The translations under genes were made by a program, and so were the position numbers. A model generated the notes under the pieces. It did not search any database and was not told the DNA's origin. It was given only the letters and a program-made list of their open reading frames with translations. Below are positions 44,252 to 47,202 of a stretch of 47,202 nt of DNA, piece by piece (the first letter of the stretch is position 1; every line of letters begins with the position of its first letter). The stretch comes from Aquaticitalea lipolytica (lineage in GTDB: Bacteria > Bacteroidota > Bacteroidia > Flavobacteriales > Flavobacteriaceae), in NCBI RefSeq assembly GCF_014641635.1, contig NZ_BMIC01000008.1:1-47202 (forward strand). The letters run 5' to 3'.

Positions 44252-46741
44252 ATGCAAAAAATTTATATTGCTCTGTTTCTTACTCTTAATGCAATCACAT
44301 TTTCAATTGCTCAAAATTTACAATCGCCAAAAGATTTTTTAGGTTATGAGTTAGGCACTCAATTTTCGAGACACCATCAGGTAGTTGATTATTTTAAACA
44401 CGTAGCATCACAAATGCCTAGTCAAGTTCAACTGGAAAAGTATGGCGAAACCAATGAGCGCAGACCTTTGTATGTTGCTTATGTTTCATCTGAAGAAAAC
44501 ATTAAAAATCTTGAAACGATAAGACAAAACAACCTCAAAAATGCTGGTGTTTTAGATGGTAATTCATCATCAAACGAAATTGCAATAGTTTGGCTGAGTT
44601 ATAATGTGCATGGTAATGAAGCATCAAGCACAGAAGCTTCGATGAATACTTTATATAAGCTACTAATAGAAAAGCAAGATTGGTTAAAAAATACAGTTGT
44701 AATTATTGATCCTTGTATTAATCCTGACGGAAGAGATCGTTATGCGAATTGGTTTAATGAAACTTCGAGTCAACCTTACGATGTCGACCAACAAGCTAGC
44801 GAACATAACGAGCCTTGGCCTGGAGGACGACCAAATCATTATTTATTTGATTTAAACAGAGATTGGGCTTGGGCAACTCAAGTTGAATCGGCTTCACGAC
44901 TAAAAGTTTATAACAAATGGTTACCTCAAATTCATGTCGATTTTCATGAACAAGGCATTAATGAACCTTATTATTTTGCTCCTGCAGCAGAACCTTTTCA
45001 CGAAATAATAACCGATTGGCAACGCGATTTTCAAACGCAAATAGGTAAAAATCACGCAAAATATTTCGATGCTAATGGTTGGCTATATTTTACTCGCGAG
45101 CGTTTCGATTTATTTTACCCAAGTTATGGCGATACTTATCCTACATATATGGGAGCAATTGGTATGACTTACGAGCAAGCTGGTCATGGCATGGCTGGAT
45201 TAGGCATAATGAATGATGAAGGTATTGAGCTGACTTTAATTGACAGAATAGCACATCATACAACAACAGGATTATCGACTGTTGAAATTGCTTCAAAAAA
45301 TGCTCAAAAACTGAATACTGAATTTAAAAAATTCTTCGATAATAATGCTTTAAAATACAAAAGCTACGTTTTACAAGGTAATGCTGATAAAATAAAATCA
45401 TTAACAGCCTTATTAGACAAACACGATATAAAGTATGGCAATGCTAATTCTGGTAAGGTATCTGGTTATTTATATGCTACAAGTAAAGAAGGTAGTATGA
45501 CAACTACAGCTAACGATTTGGTGGTGAGTACAAACCAACCAAAAGGCAAAATGGTAAAAGTATTATTTGAACCTAATGCAAAATTAAGCGACTCTATAAC
45601 TTATGATATTACTGCTTGGAGTATTCCTTATGCTTATGGTTTAAATGCAGTTGCAAGTACATCTTTAGTGCCTTCAAAACCATATAATGCAAACAAAAAT
45701 GAAACTTCAGTGCAATCTGATGCTGTAGGTTATATTACACATTGGAATAGTTTAAATAATGCAAAATTTCTTGCTGCTTTATTAGAACAAGACTTTAAAG
45801 TTCGTTTTACCGAAAAACCATTCGAAAACAATGGTGAGAATTTTGACAGAGGCTCTCTTATTATTACAAAAGGTGACAATAAAAACATGAATACTTTTGA
45901 TGCGACTTTAGCAGAAATTGCATCTTCATTTAATGTTAAATTAACGAGTACTACTACAGGATTTGCTAAAAGAGGTCCAGATTTTGGTTCGCCAGATATA
46001 AAATTGGTTAACAAACAAAAAATTGCCATTTTATCTGGCAACTATACATCGTCATTAAGTTATGGCGAATTGTGGCACTTTTTTGAGCAACAATTACATT
46101 ATCCTGTAACATCAATTAATACAGATGATTTTGGACAGGTAAATTTAGATAAATACACTGTTTTAATAATCCCTAATGGTTATTATGGTCGCTTATTAAA
46201 TGATGCTAATATTGAGAAATTACAAAACTGGATTAGCAAAGGCGGAAAATTAATTGCTATTGATGGTGCTTTAAACAGTTTTGCTGATAAAAAAGGCTTT
46301 GGATTAAAACGAAACAAACCTGAAGACTCTACAAAAACCGACAAAAACATTACGCCTTATGCTGAGCGCGAAAGAGAATATACTAAAAACATGATCACTG
46401 GAGCTGTGTTTAAATCTAATGTTGATAATACACATCCTATGGCTTTTGGTTATGACAATAACTACTTTACTTTAAAATTAGGAAGCAGTTCGTATAGTTT
46501 GCTAGAAAACGGTTATAACATTGCGTATTTAGGCGACAACCCAAAAAATGTTTCTGGTTATGCTGGTAAAGAGGCTTTAAAAGGCTTGAGTAATTCGTTA
46601 GTTTTTGGCGAAGAGAGAATTGGTAATGGAAGTATTGTGTATATGGTTGATAATACTATGTTTAGAAGTTTTTGGGAAAACGGAAAACTATTTTTAGTAA
46701 ACGCTATTTTCTTTGTGAATAATAATAGTTATGAATTGTAG
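44252..46741 (+). CDS. secreted M14 zinc carboxypeptidase-like peptidase with C-terminal amidotransferase-like domain
   Basis: 829 residues. The signal peptide ends SIAQ. M14 zinc ligands: His120 and Glu123 in NVHGNEASSTE, third His232 in VDFHEQG. Substrate-carboxylate and catalytic residues are seen in NPDGRDRY and MTYEQAGHG (Glu308). The middle is a beta-rich linker (about 370-570) and residues about 585-680 form a flavodoxin/class I amidotransferase-like fold (IAILSGNY, VLIIPNGYYG, GGKLIAIDGA). Divergent from bshC. A near-consensus -7 TATCTTTA is at 44215-44222. Probably periplasmic or secreted; substrate unknown. Confidence 0.9.
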   Translation: MQKIYIALFLTLNAITFSIAQNLQSPKDFLGYELGTQFSRHHQVVDYFKHVASQMPSQVQLEKYGETNERRPLYVAYVSSEENIKNLETIRQNNLKNAGVLDGNSSSNEIAIVWLSYNVHGNEASSTEASMNTLYKLLIEKQDWLKNTVVIIDPCINPDGRDRYANWFNETSSQPYDVDQQASEHNEPWPGGRPNHYLFDLNRDWAWATQVESASRLKVYNKWLPQIHVDFHEQGINEPYYFAPAAEPFHEIITDWQRDFQTQIGKNHAKYFDANGWLYFTRERFDLFYPSYGDTYPTYMGAIGMTYEQAGHGMAGLGIMNDEGIELTLIDRIAHHTTTGLSTVEIASKNAQKLNTEFKKFFDNNALKYKSYVLQGNADKIKSLTALLDKHDIKYGNANSGKVSGYLYATSKEGSMTTTANDLVVSTNQPKGKMVKVLFEPNAKLSDSITYDITAWSIPYAYGLNAVASTSLVPSKPYNANKNETSVQSDAVGYITHWNSLNNAKFLAALLEQDFKVRFTEKPFENNGENFDRGSLIITKGDNKNMNTFDATLAEIASSFNVKLTSTTTGFAKRGPDFGSPDIKLVNKQKIAILSGNYTSSLSYGELWHFFEQQLHYPVTSINTDDFGQVNLDKYTVLIIPNGYYGRLLNDANIEKLQNWISKGGKLIAIDGALNSFADKKGFGLKRNKPEDSTKTDKNITPYAEREREYTKNMITGAVFKSNVDNTHPMAFGYDNNYFTLKLGSSSYSLLENGYNIAYLGDNPKNVSGYAGKEALKGLSNSLVFGEERIGNGSIVYMVDNTMFRSFWENGKLFLVNAIFFVNNNSYEL

Positions 46742-46800
46742 ATAGATTAACAAAACATATTTAATTCAGGATAATTACATTATACATAAAATAAGAATTT

Positions 46801-47202
46801 ATGGCAAGAGCAATATGGTTAGTTTTATTTTTTGTTTCAATTAATATTTTTGGTCAAAACATTTATTTTTCCACCTCTTATAATACAATTTATAGATTAA
46901 ATGATGACAATACTTTAACTAATATTATTACTGTTAATACAGGTTCAGATGGTGTTATAAATGATATTGCTATTTCCCCTTCTGGAAGTTTTTATGGAAT
47001 AGCAAACGACAAAATTATTGAAATAAATCTACAAACAGGAAGTAGTAATGTTTTAGCAATTTTAAATGTTCCTCAACTTAACTTTTCTGCTTTTAAATCA
47101 TTAGTATGCAATAATAATAATGAGCTATTTGCATTAAATAATTTAAATGGAGATATCTATCGTTATAATATAACAACAAATGTTATAGATATAATTACAG
47201 AT
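46801..47202 (+). CDS. secreted beta-propeller-like protein, N-terminal 134 residues (gene runs off the window)
   Basis: The frame is open from an ATG at 46801 to the last base. The signal peptide ends NIFGQ. The visible part repeats a propeller-like pattern: NDIAISPSGSFYGIANDKII, then LFALNNLNGDIYRYNITTN, each with a small-residue, Tyr/Asn-rich strand. Such N-termini are often found in flavobacterial type IX-secreted proteins, but the C-terminal sorting domain is beyond the window. Starts 59 bases after the M14 peptidase. Confidence 0.8.
   Translation, partial: MARAIWLVLFFVSINIFGQNIYFSTSYNTIYRLNDDNTLTNIITVNTGSDGVINDIAISPSGSFYGIANDKIIEINLQTGSSNVLAILNVPQLNFSAFKSLVCNNNNELFALNNLNGDIYRYNITTNVIDIITD

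Overview
The window looks like a chromosome segment of a marine-type Flavobacteriaceae (Bacteroidetes). It is AT-rich. Promoters carry the Bacteroidetes -7 element TAnnTTTG instead of a -10/-35 pair, and Shine-Dalgarno sequences are mostly missing. The gene set is also typical: fused SecDF, an ECF sigma/FecR/TonB-receptor signalling set, bacillithiol enzymes (BshC and a YfiT-type transferase), many secreted proteins ending their signal peptides in AQ/GQ/SQ, and a large PKD/P-domain/repeat surface protein of the kind usually exported by type IX secretion. No tRNA, rRNA, CRISPR array, transposase or integrase was seen.

Layout. 1-3876 (minus): the start of a giant surface protein (its C-terminus lies left of the window) behind a small secreted protein. 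4073-8035 (plus): folE, cysS, yidD, then after a repeat element lgt and a DUF192 lipoprotein. 8113-18084 (minus): secDF, an orphan SecD-P1-like protein, malate dehydrogenase, a DUF6588-like barrel protein, gyrB and asnB, mostly separated by clear intrinsic terminators. 18327-19565: DUF2911 protein and queE, convergent. 19729-25220 (plus): a compact run of a HerA-like ATPase, a lipoprotein, YitT-type membrane protein, cupin, alpha/beta hydrolase, rluF and a VOC protein. 25213-30386 (minus): a TIGR02206-type membrane protein, folD, ffh and a repeat-rich lipoprotein. 30466-35404 (plus): ECF sigma factor, FecR anti-sigma, TonB-dependent receptor, a secreted protein and a YfiT-like transferase. 35405-37830: three small orphan genes separated by related palindromic repeats. 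37831-44133 (minus): guaA, a LysM/binding-protein fusion, OsmC, DUF922 and DUF3820 genes in one tight operon, with bshC upstream. 44252-47202 (plus): an M14 metallopeptidase and the start of another secreted protein.

Most genes are housekeeping: folate/one-carbon (folE, folD), translation and RNA modification (cysS, rluF, queE), protein export (ffh, secDF, yidD, lgt), purine and asparagine synthesis (guaA, asnB), DNA topology (gyrB) and thiol metabolism (bshC, yfiT, osmC).

The most unusual region is 35405-37830. A serine hydrolase, a two-helix membrane protein and a secreted protein are each followed by an imperfect palindrome sharing a 19-base anchor, and an 87-base direct repeat starts two of the units. 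This resembles an integron-type gene-cassette array without an integrase, sitting in the gap between two convergent operons. Other points of interest: a SecD P1-like protein beside secDF, a lipoprotein built from two internal repeat families beside the ECF/FecR/receptor set, an attenuator-like hairpin in the gyrB leader, and several genes whose -7 element lies 3-6 bases before the ATG, suggesting leaderless mRNAs.
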